Assembly (NCBI GenBank): GCA_018398765.1
Contig: JAHBMJ010000482.1
Location: 1 to 46,602, forward strand
Direction: 5' to 3'
DNA from: Chromera velia
Lineage: Eukaryota; Sar; Chromeraceae
DNA length: 46,602 bases
Both the position numbers and the translations under genes were made by a program. Of the stretch, positions 12,424 to 22,945 are shown piece by piece. Below the pieces are notes generated by a model. It was not told where the DNA came from and ran no database searches. It saw only the letters and a program-made list of their open reading frames with translations. The number at the start of each line of letters is the position of its first letter. Within the stretch, counting starts at the first letter, position 1.

Positions 12424-12910
12424 TGAATCAATCGTTAATTCAATAATTTTGGGTTTTTTAGCCGATTGACGTCTATGCAGCTTACTACTAGTAGCTAGTA
12501 TACTCGGTACCTTATAAAAAGGTGGCACAATTTCAAATTTTGTATATGTATGAACCGGAAATACTAATAAAGTTATACCTAAAAATATGTGTGCACATAG
12601 GCTAGCGGCTATTAGCACCTATAGGCTACTTCACTATATGGTTAGTTGTAGACTCAATGTAGAGACGAAAAGCCGAAATAGCCAAAAATAAACACCCAAC
12701 CTAGCGCACCCTGCCAATCCTTTTAATCACAAAACTTTGCCAGAGGCTCAGAGCCTAAAACGTTGGCTCACTAGCACCAGGGTCAGCAACTTCATAAAAC
12801 TTTAATATCGATGTTAATACTGGTAGTATAATTCACTTAGTAGTAATGAACAAAAAAAAATGAAAAAATATAGTAATATTTTGGTATGTTGCAAATTGCG
12901 TAATGGGTGG
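12424..12910. other. AT-rich spacer, no gene seen
   Basis: AT-rich sequence between the two mobile elements. No ORF of interest and no repeat family that I recognise. Confidence 0.4.
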
Positions 12911-12915
12911 CTGCC
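12911..12915. other. Target-site duplication CTGCC (left copy)
   Basis: CTGCC directly flanks the left LTR and is repeated exactly at 19155-19159 beyond the right LTR. Five bases is the typical duplication length for Ty1/copia integration, and this match fixes both element edges. Confidence 0.85.
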
Positions 12916-13209
12916 AGAATAAACTAAGTAGCTCAGTAATGGGCAGAGATCATGATCAGAAGAAGTGTCAGTCCTCAGTCAATCACACAGAACAGATGAA
13001 TCAAATAAATCCTATAAAAACTCAATCGCATGGAAAATAAATCGCTCGAAATACGCACATGCATGGATCAACCCGCGCGATTATTCGACCCGCGGCGAAT
13101 AATCGTCCCGCGCACAAGATGCGTACAAGAGGCCCCAGTCCGGCCTAAAGCGCAGTGCGGCGCGGCGGCAGTACCCCGCGGCACGGCGGCAGTACCCCGA
13201 TCTTCAACT
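12916..13209 (-). repeat. 3' LTR of the copia element
   Basis: 294 bases nearly identical to 18861-19154, with 7 differences of which 6 are transitions. On the element strand it starts AGTTGAAGATCGG after the polypurine tract and ends TTTATTCT. It keeps the TATA-like TTTTTATAGG on the minus strand (about 13009-13019), which is changed in the other LTR. Confidence 0.92.
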
Positions 13210-13221
13210 CCCCCCCTCTGG
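13210..13221 (-). other. Polypurine tract of the copia element
   Basis: On the minus strand CCAGAGGGGGGG lies directly before the 3' LTR. This is the expected primer site for plus-strand DNA synthesis. Confidence 0.75.
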
Positions 13222-13294
13222 TGACTCATCGAAGAGGAGTCGACAGACTAAAGAACAGCCGTATGCTCTAACTAACTGATCTAACTACGAAGGC

Positions 13295-14083
13295 TCAACA
13301 GGGTTGTCCATTCACCATAAAATCCTTCGGCCATGTCACATCAAGCTTTTTCCATTTTGTTAAACCATCAGCAAGCTGCTCACTCTCTCCAGACACATGC
13401 TTGGTTGCGACGTTCATTCCATTCAATTCTTGAATGCACCACTTCAAAATTCCAGTGAGACCTTGCTCTTTCTTACTCACACCTGCTTCTGTCTGTCCAA
13501 GAGAAGTTGCACTGTCTGAAAATAAACGAACACGCAGAGAGGAAAAAAGAATCTGAAGAGAACGCACAAGCATCGGAAGTCTCTTCAGACCAGCATGGAT
13601 CGCAAAAAGCTCTCCACCCGGAGCTGACAAGACCAGGCGCTTTTCCTTGTGTGTGGCCCAATCCAAAATGTTCAACCAACACCGCAAAGACCAAGACCGA
13701 TCAGCGAGTTGAATGATCACAGCAGAACGAGCGGAGCATGTCTTTCCTCTGAAGCCACTGTCCATAAACACCCACAATTCAGGATCGTACACGGCAACAA
13801 AGATGAGTTCTTTTGGAGACGCTGCGTGTATGCGAATCAGCGTGATAATGACAGCAAGATGACGCTTAGTCAGAGTCTTACTGAAAGAGGCCAACTCATT
13901 AGCAGCAAAGGCAAGATTAAAACGCAGTCTGGCAAGCCAGGCAAGACGACCAATCCATTTCAGATACTCCCCTTCCAACGATATGTCAATCTCATCAGGC
14001 TCAGGAGGAGAGAAATCACTGTTTACCACTACCCCGCTTGGCTTGCCCCTTGGAAGAGAAGAGAGAGAGACATAACCATTCAT
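13295..14083 (-). pseudogene. copia pol fragment: RNase H domain
   Basis: The frame ends with a stop just before the 3' LTR. Copia RNase H landmarks are VFMDSGFRG (first Asp), LVLSAPGGEL (Glu), RLFSDSATS (Asp) and EQLADGLTK (last Asp). A WIGRLAWLARLRFNL-like segment upstream corresponds to the RT-RNase H connection in copia pol. This frame differs from the RT frame, and the change falls near 14080, where a GAATGAATG duplication is seen. The piece is therefore part of a broken polyprotein, not a separate gene. Confidence 0.88.
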
Positions 14084-15537
14084 TCCCTGATAGGCTCGAT
14101 TGTCAAACGTCTGATATCAAATCCCACCTGTTTTTGAGGTGTGTCCTTCAACAACTGTGCTTCATCCATTTCGATTGGCCCTTTTCCTGCAATTTGTCTG
14201 AGAGTAGCGAGAGGGTCAGGTGAAGCAAGCGCAACGTCATCGACGTGCTTCAAAAGAAGACCATCGCATGGCACGTGCTTCACTTTCGTGATGGATGAAT
14301 CATCAGCAGTTGCAGGATGAGGCAGAGAATGAGAAGGTCGAACAAGAGCAAAAGTGCTTTCCATCAATTCCCCCCAACCCAGTCGAATCAGAACACGGTA
14401 AAAAAAACGAGCAAAAATCAGAGGAGCGTCTTTCAGACCGTAGGCAGCTGCCTGCAGGAGGTACACAGCACCTGCCTTCAGTCCCAAACGAAGAGCAGCA
14501 GGAGGCAATCATGCAGGCATCCTGATACCGATCCGTCCGACGCTGGATGGAAGGCGAGCTTGGAGGAACGCACAAGTGATGTCTGCAAAAGCAATCTGCC
14601 AGCCCATTGTTAAAGCAAAAACAAAAAGAATACGAATCGAAAAAACGGCTGGTGTCCCTGCGTAAGTTTTGACTGTCCAGCGATCAAAAAACTTGTTGCC
14701 AGCCAGGCAGAGACGAGCTTTTGCTTTTTGTGTAGCTCCTTTCATGAACTTCCATGTCATCACCCAAATCAGCAGAATGATTGTCAAGAGATTGTATGCA
14801 TGACTATCTTTCTTTACTTCTTTCCCATATGCAGAAAATCGTTCCCACTTCCCGATCTCCCTGTCCCCCGCTTCGTTAAATTTTCCTTCACGCACCTCCC
14901 CCATAGTTGCATCAACATATGTCTTGCCTGTCTCCTCAGGACCATCTTTCTCAAGACAAGCAATCTTTCTATCGACTGTCTGCTTTGCTTTCACAGCTGT
15001 CTCAAAAGAGTGACCAAAGCAAGGAAAAGAGATGAGACGAGCAGAACATACGCTTTCTTCATCACAGAAGAAAAAGTCATGTTGACGTCGGCGGCGAGGA
15101 GAAGACAAAGAAGAAGAAAAAGAAGAAGAGGAAGAGGAAGAAGAGGAAGAAGAAACAGAAGAAAGAGAAGAGAGAGAAGGTTTCACTCCTTGTGCCTCGG
15201 CAGGTCCTTCCTCGTCTGACTCATCAGGACCGAAGAGATCCATGAAGAGAGAGGCAAGGTCGGATTCTTCTGCAACCTCAGCCGGCTGACCAGCAGGAGC
15301 TGCAGGAGGATCTATCACTTGAATGACAGCCTGAGGAATCTTTTCTTTGTTTCTTTCCTTCTTCAAATCAAAAAGATTCGTCAATCGATCAGAATGCACT
15401 TTCTGCGAGTTCTGTGCATCTGGTAGTCCAAACTGGTATCCTGTGATCTCCCCCCCCGAATGACGAATGAGGGACACAGACACAAAGCCAGCAGGTGTGC
15501 AAGAAAAACAACGAACAAGATGAAGCACACCATTCAC
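14080..15537 (-). pseudogene. copia pol fragment: reverse transcriptase
   Basis: Two stretches in the same frame are separated by one in-frame stop at about 14509. The upstream part has AKARLCLAGNKFFD and WQIAFADITCAFLQARLP, the copia RT region with the first catalytic Asp in FADIT. The downstream part has AAYGLKDAP and LLLKHVDDVAL, the YVDD-type active site with His replacing Tyr. Before the RT lies a long Ser-rich stretch (minus strand, about 15090-15190) and an acidic segment, likely the variable linker between integrase and RT. One stop plus the frame change at each end makes it non-functional as it stands. Confidence 0.9.
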
Positions 15538-15565
15538 TGAGACCAGTGCACAGGAATGAGAAGAG

Positions 15566-16600
15566 TTAGAAGAAGAAAGAAAAGGAACAACAGGTGGATC
15601 CCCCCCCCNCCCCCCCCCCCAATGCAGCCCCCCCGCTCTGTGCTACTTGAGTCCCTTCAACTTCAGGAAACTCATGAATGACTGTCTCGGAAGGACCTTG
15701 AATAGACGGATGCATAGAGCCGCACATGCGTGAGACAACAAACGACCACAGCCCTGACTGCGTAAACACACCAGGACTTGCATGCTTAATGTCTTTGGTG
15801 TTCGTCTTGACGGCACTCAACCAACGAAAGCGAACGGTGCACCACTCAAACACAACAGACTCAGAACGAGAAATAGCAAAAGCAAAAATACCAAAACGAC
15901 CGTGAGGAGGGATAGACTTGACTCGTTCAGTGGGAGAAAACACGACAAGGTCACCGGGCATGAGAGAAATGTCTGGCACTTTACCCGTTGAGAGGCGCAA
16001 AGGAGACGCCTTCCGGTAGGTAGCAGTATGGTTATATGCCTATTCAACACAAAGGCAGAGAAGAGGAACAAAACGCAAAGGAAGACCCTAAATTGCAATA
16101 AGAGAAGCCATACCAGAACGCAAAACTGTCCACCACTTCTCTATTGCACCGCGAGAAGAGTGAGAAGCAAACGGACGAACGACCGTGCCCACGTGATCAA
16201 GAACCGCACGGACATCTTCCCCAACAATGCCCTTTTCGTTGTCACAGCAAAGAAGCTTGAAGGCACCGTGAGTGAGATTCCACTCATTCACGAAGGGAAG
16301 CAAGTCCTTGCCTGCCCGAGAAGGAGACGGACGGCACTGCACGACCCTTGAACGGAGATCGACAAGAGCAAAGAAAATCAACCTGCCATATGGAGTCGAA
16401 CCATATGCAGGGTCCAAATCTGAGAGAAACATCAGATCCGTCCATCCTTCTTCTAAAAAGGAACGAGGAAAGGAAGACTCGAGATCGGAAGGATCACGAG
16501 AGCGGAAAGACTTGTTTACAGCATAAACTCGATCACACGAGACGCACCAGGGAAAAACAGAAAGAAGCTTTCTTTTTGGAATGGAAAGAAACTGAGTGTT
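15566..16600 (-). pseudogene. copia pol fragment: integrase
   Basis: A zinc-binding remnant with WCVSCDRVY is seen near 16525-16545. The DDE core follows: LSDLDPAYG with an Asp, LLCCDNEKG (second Asp) and HSSRGAIEKWW (Glu). The reading frame then meets two in-frame TAG codons (16088-16090 and about 16040) and continues in the same frame through AYNHTATYRK and the C-terminal part around GRFGIFAFA. Both stops lie where the family usually has ordinary residues, so they look like point nonsense mutations. Integrase would insert the cDNA and make the 5-bp duplication. A C-run with an N at 15609 lies at the 3' end of this part. Confidence 0.85.
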
Positions 16601-17007
16601 GTCCTACCCCTTCCATGTGTCGATCAAATGAGAAAGAAAGGGATAGATGTATCTGTAATGCTGCATGAGGATAGAGTTTCGTACAGACACAGGCATACGA
16701 GTTGCGTCAAGTAGAAACGGACCAGAGGTGTCCGGGCCTTGACGTGTGCGCGCAGCAGCAGCACGATCGATGTGAGAAGGGACCTGTATGAATGTGAGAA
16801 GAGAAAGTCAAAAAGAACAAAGTGAATGCAGCGGTAATTCTATTCAGACGAGGTCCTGCCTTTCTCTATTCGCTCCAGCCCTTACATGTATTCACCCCAC
16901 CACCCATTGCTGGCTCTGTTGTGGTTCAAAAGGTATTCACAAATCGGCTGACTTAGCATTCAGAGAAAGCACAGAAGTTACGGCACTCGAAGTCCCCTCA
17001 GTTCTAT

Positions 17008-18792
17008 TCAGAACCCACTGACCCTTTGCGCAAGAACGGAAGTCGTGAAAGGAAAGTCTGCGCTCGGAGAAGCGCTCGTGAGCTTGGCCTTCACGATGTC
17101 TCTGTTGGAAGTCACGATTGCCGCATACCCAGACAAGCGACAGATCTGCGGAGTCAACAAGAGCACGTGCTTGGCCCCGGGGTGGTCAGTGAGATTCCCC
17201 ACGAGACGAACCATGGACTCATAACCCGCAGCCAGTGGAATCCGAACCTCGATGATCGCTCTCTCGTTGCAGATCACGCCCCCCCCTTCTCTTGCCCCAA
17301 AGGCCTCCGTGTACACAGACCGATGAGGCCATTGGTACACAATGCACTCAGAAACCTCTGAGAGAGGAAAGAGAGAGAAAGAACACTCGGTGTCCATGTA
17401 GAGCTTGATACCATTGTCGGTGTTCAGGCGGAAAGCAACCTCCTCTCCAGAATCCTCGGAGAGAACGAAGGCCATCCGCACGCATTCGTAAGAGGTGTTG
17501 AACCCATCTGAGTCTCTCTCACCGAGTTCGATGCAGTGAGAGAACCTGGCGATGAACTGCTCTTTGTCGAAGTCGGCAGCTTGCGAATCCTCAACAGTCC
17601 CATCCTCGTCCTCCTCTTCTTCGTCATCCTCAGTATCTCTATCTCCTGCGTGTGCACGTCGGACACACTGCTGTGAGTGCTTCTTCTTCTTGCCCTTCTT
17701 CTTCTCCTTCCCCCCAGTCATCTTCAGGTAGGTATCCGCAACGGCCTCAGCAAAGCGAGCAGAAGAGAAAGACTTCCCCCCCTTGCGCTGCTGAGAACCA
17801 GAGCCACCAGAGGAAGAAGAGGAGCTCATCTGCCCCCCGCCCCTCTGACGGTCTCCTTGGAATCCTGCCCAATACCTTCCCTTCTTCTTGTCCTTGTTGA
17901 TCTGCCATCCCCTGTACTTCTTGGAAAAGTTCTCCAACTTGTAGACGGTCTCCTCCGACACCTGGTGGAGGTTCAACTGGATAGTGTCGAGCAGACAGGC
18001 CGTCTCCGCAATGGCTGCCTCCAGTCCGTTGGGCATGGAGATGTTCGGGGAGGTCGGCACGGTGAAAGTCTTTGTGGTGGTCCCGTTGGAGACAGAGAGC
18101 ACACCGAAGGTCACAGAGGGAATTCAAACGTTCCGGTTGATCCGATCCACTGAATGTCTGCAATGAACTCCTTCTGGAAGGTGAAAGAGGATCTCACCGG
18201 CCTATCCTTCCCGTCTACCTGTTTGGTGCCCCAGGACGCAGCAAGCTTCCGGATGTCATCAGGAACACACTTCCAGAAGCGGATGCCAAGAAGTCTATCA
18301 GAAAACTTCAGGCCCACCCTGTCCGAGGAAGCGACATCGTTGATGGCAGAGAAGGCGTTCATCGACTCACGAAAAGATAAAGAGTTCTTCGATGCAAAGA
18401 CAAAAAGAAACCAGAGGGCATCAGCCAGAAGCTCATACTCTCGGTCTCCATCGATCTTCTTGTCAATGCTCTCAATGACATCCACGTAAGTCTCAGTCGC
18501 CCACTTCCTCATCTTAGTGAGGTGCGCTTCATCAGTGTCTCCGGACCCCTTCGGAGGAGCTCGCTTGGTGGCATCGGCAAGTATCTTTTCGACAACTGAA
18601 TACAAAGCACTGTCTACACCACAGAAGAAAAAGAATACAAAGTGATGGTCCGATGTTTGACAAACCGGACAGGGAAGCAATGGAGTTCACCCACAGTCTG
18701 AGAACTTTGGCTTACGACTGTATGCTTTTGTAGTCAGTCCGTGAAGGTGGTCTCTTGGAGGTCCAGGTGATCTTGATCTCCTTGGCAAACAT
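17008..18792 (-). pseudogene. copia gag and protease region, frame-broken
   Basis: A candidate gag start ATG is at 18792, followed by a stop after 26 codons. A second frame (about 18640 to 18111) encodes a helical gag-like segment with DREYELLADALWFLF and LLGIRFWKCVPDDI. A third frame from 18114 holds LHQVSEETVYKLENFSKKYRGW, typical of copia gag C-terminal halves, then Ser/Gly-rich, Lys-rich and Asp/Glu-rich stretches. Near its end, IKLYMDTECSFSLFP resembles the retropepsin D-T/S-G motif with Glu in place of Gly. No clear CCHC zinc knuckle is visible. The frame changes show that this copy is inactive. Confidence 0.8.
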
Positions 18793-18847
18793 CTCTACGT
18801 ATCCAGGAAGCGAGGGGAAAGGAATGACTGGAGCTTGGATGAGAGCT

Positions 18848-18860
18848 TACTGTTAACCGC
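18848..18860 (-). other. Primer binding site candidate of the copia element
   Basis: Directly inside the 5' LTR the element strand reads GCGGTTAACAGTA. It does not start with TGG, so it does not pair with a tRNA 3' CCA end. Its complement contains CTGTTAACCGC, which resembles the anticodon arm of tRNA-Asn (GUU). This suggests priming by a half-tRNA, as known for Drosophila copia with tRNA-iMet. The assignment is inference. Confidence 0.4.
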
Positions 18861-19154
18861 AGAATAAACTAAGTAGCTCAGTAATGGGCAGAGATCATGA
18901 TCAGAAGAAGTGTCAGTCCTCAGTCAATCACACAGAACAGATGAATCAAATAAATCCTGTGAAAACTCAATCGCATGGAAAATAAATCGCTCGAAATGCA
19001 CACATGCATGGATCAACCCGCGCGATGATTCGACCCGCGGCGAATAATCGTCCCGCGCACAAGATGTGCACAAGAGGCCCCAGTCCGGCCTAAAGCGCAG
19101 TGCGGCGCGGCGGCAGTACCCCGCGGCACGGCGGCAGTACCCCGATCTTCAACT
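18861..19154 (-). repeat. 5' LTR of the copia element
   Basis: 294 bases, the partner of 12916-13209. At the position where the 3' LTR has a TATA-like box on the element strand, this LTR has TTTTCACAGG. The promoter of this copy may therefore be weakened. Confidence 0.92.
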
Positions 19155-19159
19155 CTGCC
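19155..19159. other. Target-site duplication CTGCC (right copy)
   Basis: Exact match to 12911-12915. It marks the outer edge of the 5' LTR. Confidence 0.85.
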
Positions 19160-19829
19160 TCAGCTGGTAGAGGAGTGGGGGAAAATGAAAAAAAAGTCCG
19201 AAAGATGATCGCTCTTATTTTGTCGTTCCAGCCTCTGGTGGGCATGAGGGCGGTTGAGGAGTGTATAGCCAAATTAGAGAGAGTTCGTGTTGACATGTGT
19301 TAATGGATCAATGCGCTAGGTCAACAAATCAACATTGCATGTCATGCTCCGTGGTTGGCCAGAGCCTAAGTGGTGGCTCACCGGCTTTAACCACCTCAAT
19401 TCATTCATTCATTCATGTATTATGCATATAATGAACATTTATAACAGTATATAGTCATAGTCATAGTTATATAACAGTATAGTTAAACTTTCACTTGAAA
19501 ACTTCAGTGGATATTCATTGAAAAATTTCATTCCTTGATTAATTTTTTAAAAGTTTTAAGCTTAATATCTAGCTTAATATAATAAAAGTTATAATACGAG
19601 TCAAACTCAATATATTTTATACTAAATAGAAATGTGCAAGTATGTATGTTTACAGTCTGGTTTGATACGTTATCTATTGGAATCGATCTTGCATACAAAA
19701 GTCATTGCTCCCGCAACAGCCTTTACGTTGAGTTCTTCCGAGAAGTTTTTCACGGAGTTCCTGAATGACAGCAGCAAGTTTAGCTGAATCTACGTCAATC
19801 GCCATTCATGCATTGGCTCGTAGTAACTC
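19160..19829. other. AT-rich spacer, no gene seen
   Basis: AT-rich, with short repeats such as ATTCATTCATTC near 19400 and TATAGTCATAGTCATAG near 19450. No coding signal. Confidence 0.4.
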
Positions 19830-21200
19830 TTACGACGAAGGGGCCCATCCATCCACCCGAGTGACGATTGCAGGCACCAGTCCAAGTTTTGACAGAAAGG
19901 CGCTTTCCTCCAAGAAGGCGTGTCCACCAGGCACGCCATCTTCGTCTGTCGGCTTTGAGCTCGTGCCGTTGAAAATGTGGGACGAAGTTTGATTAAACAC
20001 CGGGAGGATCGAAGGACTGAGTCCAAGATTTTGGGGATCTGGAACCCCGTAGTTTGTGCTCCTTCCGAAGGGGGTAGGCAGGTCTACAGCCGCAGAAAAG
20101 TATCCGGGGGGCACGATCATGTCGAGAAGCGCATGTAGAACAAGCGTGCGACAATTGCTTTTGAAACCGCGCTCTGACGCAAGTTTCAGGTTGACCAGAA
20201 TGTTAGAAGGGGTTTCACTGGTCCCTGAATCAGTCTCGAGTGCGAGACCCTCTGCGTTGAGAACATCGAGGGGTAGCGGGTTGTTGCGTGTCTGTTGTAC
20301 CTTCTCCTCGATGAAGTGCCGGAAGAGGACGCTGTCGAGATAGTCAAGATATGCCTGAGGGAACAGCCCGTTCATCTGATTGAAGGTCCCGACGTCCACT
20401 GCAGTTCCGTAGGGAAAGAGAACTGAACGCGACAACCCGCTGAAATCGCTATAGTCATTCAATTCCTCGGTGGACAGCTCCAGCTCTCTGTCACCCTTAA
20501 ACTTGGAGGAAACAGAGGGACCCAGATTGGAGATGAACGTGCGTCCAGCAAACACAAGTGAGCACTCGAATGGATCTTCCCCTCTGGCTGCGTACCAACT
20601 CATCAGATAGTAGGTGAAGATACCACCCATTGACCAACCTCCTACACATACGCGACTGCTGTTATTTGCCGGTTGAGCCAAGTGTACTCGCAGCTTTGTG
20701 TGGTATGCCAACAAGGTGCTGCTGTCACTCTCAACCCACTGTTCGGGAGAGCCGTCAGTCATCCCCATTCTCGACCACAAGTCCGTACTTGACCAAAGGA
20801 CATCTTTGTGATGACGCTATACGCCAGGGTAGTTCCAGGAAGCCACAAGGAAGTGGTCAGAAAGGCCGTCCATCAACTGGGAGGGCCACTCGTCCATGTG
20901 AGCAGAATAACCACAATTGAGCAACAGTAGAGGTTTGCTCGTGTTCAATTTGGAGCCGCTCCACACCGCATACTCGATATCCAGGGGGAGACCTGTCGCG
21001 TTTTTGGAAAGCAGGTTGTAGACCCACCCTCCCTCTCTGGTTTCGCTACCAGTAAGTCCCTGACTGGGGCGCGAGAGTGGTAGAGAGCTCCCATCTGCCG
21101 TCGACACGCGATTGAGTCTGGCTGTGGTGGACTGAAGTAGAAAGAAGAAAAGTGCAACACGCTTGCAACACTGAGCCTTCAAACCTGAACTATTCGCCAT
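19830..21200 (-). pseudogene. Alpha/beta-hydrolase, intronless, with one in-frame TAG
   Basis: From the ATG at 21200 to the TAA at 19830-19832 the frame has 457 codons and is interrupted only by a TAG at codon 128 (20817-20819). An N-terminal hydrophobic segment, VALFFFLLQSTTA (residues 15-27), looks like a signal peptide. Then come LLLNCGYSAHMDEW (oxyanion-hole region), the nucleophile elbow GGWSMGG with Ser190, LLDMIVPPGYF (likely acid Asp) and GGHAFLEES (His). These are serine hydrolase landmarks of the alpha/beta-hydrolase fold; the substrate cannot be told. The stop follows WNYPGV and the frame resumes directly with RHHKDVLW, so a single nonsense change or readthrough is simpler than an intron. 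The frame also stays open upstream of the ATG. The lack of introns contrasts with neighbouring genes and may reflect a retrocopy. Confidence 0.75.
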
Positions 21201-22040
21201 CCTGTGAGCTCTTCCTTCTTTTCTGGACAGTTGGGGGTTCAGTAAGTAAACAGTTGTCCTGGTCTGTATCGACACAACCGTCAGATTGAGCGGGAATGAA
21301 GCAGACAGGACGCAACAACAGATGAAGATGCGTGACACGCTAATGACACAAAGTGTTGCAGCAACACGCTTGTGTTGTGCTTTCAAAACTCCTGAATCGA
21401 AGGTCTGAGAAGGTCCTTTTCAGCTTTTAGAGGTCACATGCGAATGATGCTAAGTTGGGTATCGATGCATCGGCCACCGCCGGCCACTTTGGTTCAGCGT
21501 TCGTAAGGACTTCCACTGTGTGTGGTGGACTTTCGTATAGTCTTTCAGCTATATGCGTGGATGCTGGCTCGCGGGCCGTGCACTTGCTTGGGTCCGCCCT
21601 GCAGGGCCCGCGTCGCGGCTGTTCTGTATATACTGCATGGAAGCCCGGCACGGCGCGCGGGGTAACGCCGGGGTTCTTGAAAGGTGCATGGAAAGCATGC
21701 AGTGGCATTTTCTGCATGACTGATCGAATCGACCGGCCATTGCTATGCCATTGCTGGTAAAGCAAAAACGTGCAACTTCAGATCGAGTTTGAATGTGCAT
21801 GAGAGCGCCCGCATTCGTATAGTTGAGATTGAGCGAACACACTCGTTGGACTAGCTCTCCTCGGTATATCTCGGCCACTCACGGGCAGGCCTGTCAAAAA
21901 AATCAAGTCACGTGAAGAAGGAGACGGCGGCAGTCCTTGAGGTGACTGTCCTGCGAAGATCGACCAAGCCTTGAAGTGTCTTGAGTCGTCAGAAGGCCAG
22001 GTTATCATAGAGCTTCTGATTTTACTGTGCTTGACGCAAC
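21201..22040. other. Spacer between divergent genes
   Basis: It separates the alpha/beta-hydrolase (minus) from the SAP-like gene (plus), so promoters of both should lie here. 21460-21720 is GC-rich with GGCCGG palindromes. No coding frame is convincing, and no promoter element can be named. Confidence 0.4.
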
Positions 22041-22523
22041 ATGAAGTTCTGGATCGCTAAGTGGGACTCGTACAGGCCCTGCAAGTACGGCACAATTTCG
22101 ATCCATAAGACCAAGGAGGGGGCTAACCGCGCAGCTAAAGATTACATGGCCAACCTGACAAGACAGTACCAGTACGCGGATGTGAGTCTGCAAAAAGATG
22201 ATCCCTACTCTGCGACAGGAATATTTGACGGTTTCGGAGGGAGTGCTTGTCTGGGTGCGAGCGTCTCCGAAGTCACGGTCGCGGCCATCGCCACCGACCC
22301 TGATATCAAGGTTGGCAACCTTCGTGATCTGTTGACTAAATTGGGTGTCCGTGCCACAGGGCGTGGGAAGAAGGGCCTTGTTGAGGCCCTGCACAATTGG
22401 GACAAGTCGCAGAGAGACGTGGGGAAGGAGAACTATTTCCCCTCAGGAACCTCTGGAGTGAAGCGAGTGAACACAGAGTTCCCTGCCCCGCTTGGGAAGA
22501 AGGTGCAGAGAACTGAAAACTGA
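22041..22523 (+). CDS. Small protein with SAP-like motif, intronless
   Basis: An ATG-started frame of 160 codons ends in TGA at 22521-22523. Residues 92-120 contain NLRDLLTKLGV followed by GRGKKGLVEALHNW. This helix, LG turn, Gly/Lys loop and second helix match the SAP motif, a short DNA-binding helix pair found in chromatin and repair proteins. A KEN tripeptide (129-131) and basic KK/KR pairs near the C-terminus could be a degradation and a nuclear signal, but both are short and may be chance. The first 65 residues (KFWIAKWDSYRPCKYG...) match nothing I recognise. It is intronless, unlike the large genes in the window. Function unknown; nuclear DNA binding is inference. Confidence 0.6.
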   Translation: MKFWIAKWDSYRPCKYGTISIHKTKEGANRAAKDYMANLTRQYQYADVSLQKDDPYSATGIFDGFGGSACLGASVSEVTVAAIATDPDIKVGNLRDLLTKLGVRATGRGKKGLVEALHNWDKSQRDVGKENYFPSGTSGVKRVNTEFPAPLGKKVQRTEN

Positions 22524-22945
22524 ATGAAGCAAGCCCAACAAACATATAGAAGTGTCTCCCTCCCTCTTGCACGCTTTCTGTTTTTTTCTAGGTAGACAGA
22601 GCCCCTTGTGTTGGGTAAAGAAGCGAAAGAACTGTCCTGCCGCGGTATGCAAAAGAGCACCTTTCGAGTACGATGAAGAATGTGCGGAAAATCCATACGG
22701 GGGAGGGGGGGCATGGAGAAAGGTCTGTGCTGTGTGGGTGTGAGTATGCGTGGGTGCTTTCTCTACGTCGAGTCGCCGGACGTGAGATCATCATTGCCCG
22801 GAATGGAGATCGATGGCGCACCTGCGAAGTCACGTACTAAGACTGACGATCGGCGGCTTTAACTGAGCTGTCACTCACGAGCTGCGGTAGCTAGCGGCTG
22901 CGATGGTCTTTGTTTCATCTCATTATCGCATAGTGGTTGATTGTT

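Larger units (their letters stand above)
12916..19154 (-). mobile_element. Full-length, decayed Ty1/copia LTR retrotransposon
   Basis: Two direct 294-bp LTRs enclose gag, protease, integrase, reverse transcriptase and RNase H, all on the minus strand. The order, with integrase before RT, defines the Ty1/copia (Pseudoviridae) type. A perfect 5-bp duplication CTGCC flanks the element. The LTRs differ at 7 of 294 positions, so the insertion is not recent. The coding region carries in-frame stops and several frame changes, so this copy cannot encode a complete polyprotein. The LTR ends read AG...CT on the element strand rather than the canonical TG...CA. A homopolymer C-run with an ambiguous base interrupts pol at 15601-15620. 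Confidence 0.93.

Noticed and set aside
20800-20819. A tiny intron that would remove the TAG of the alpha/beta-hydrolase
   Set aside because: GTATAG...AAAG would be about 19 bases, far shorter than any other intron here, and the frame is preserved without it.
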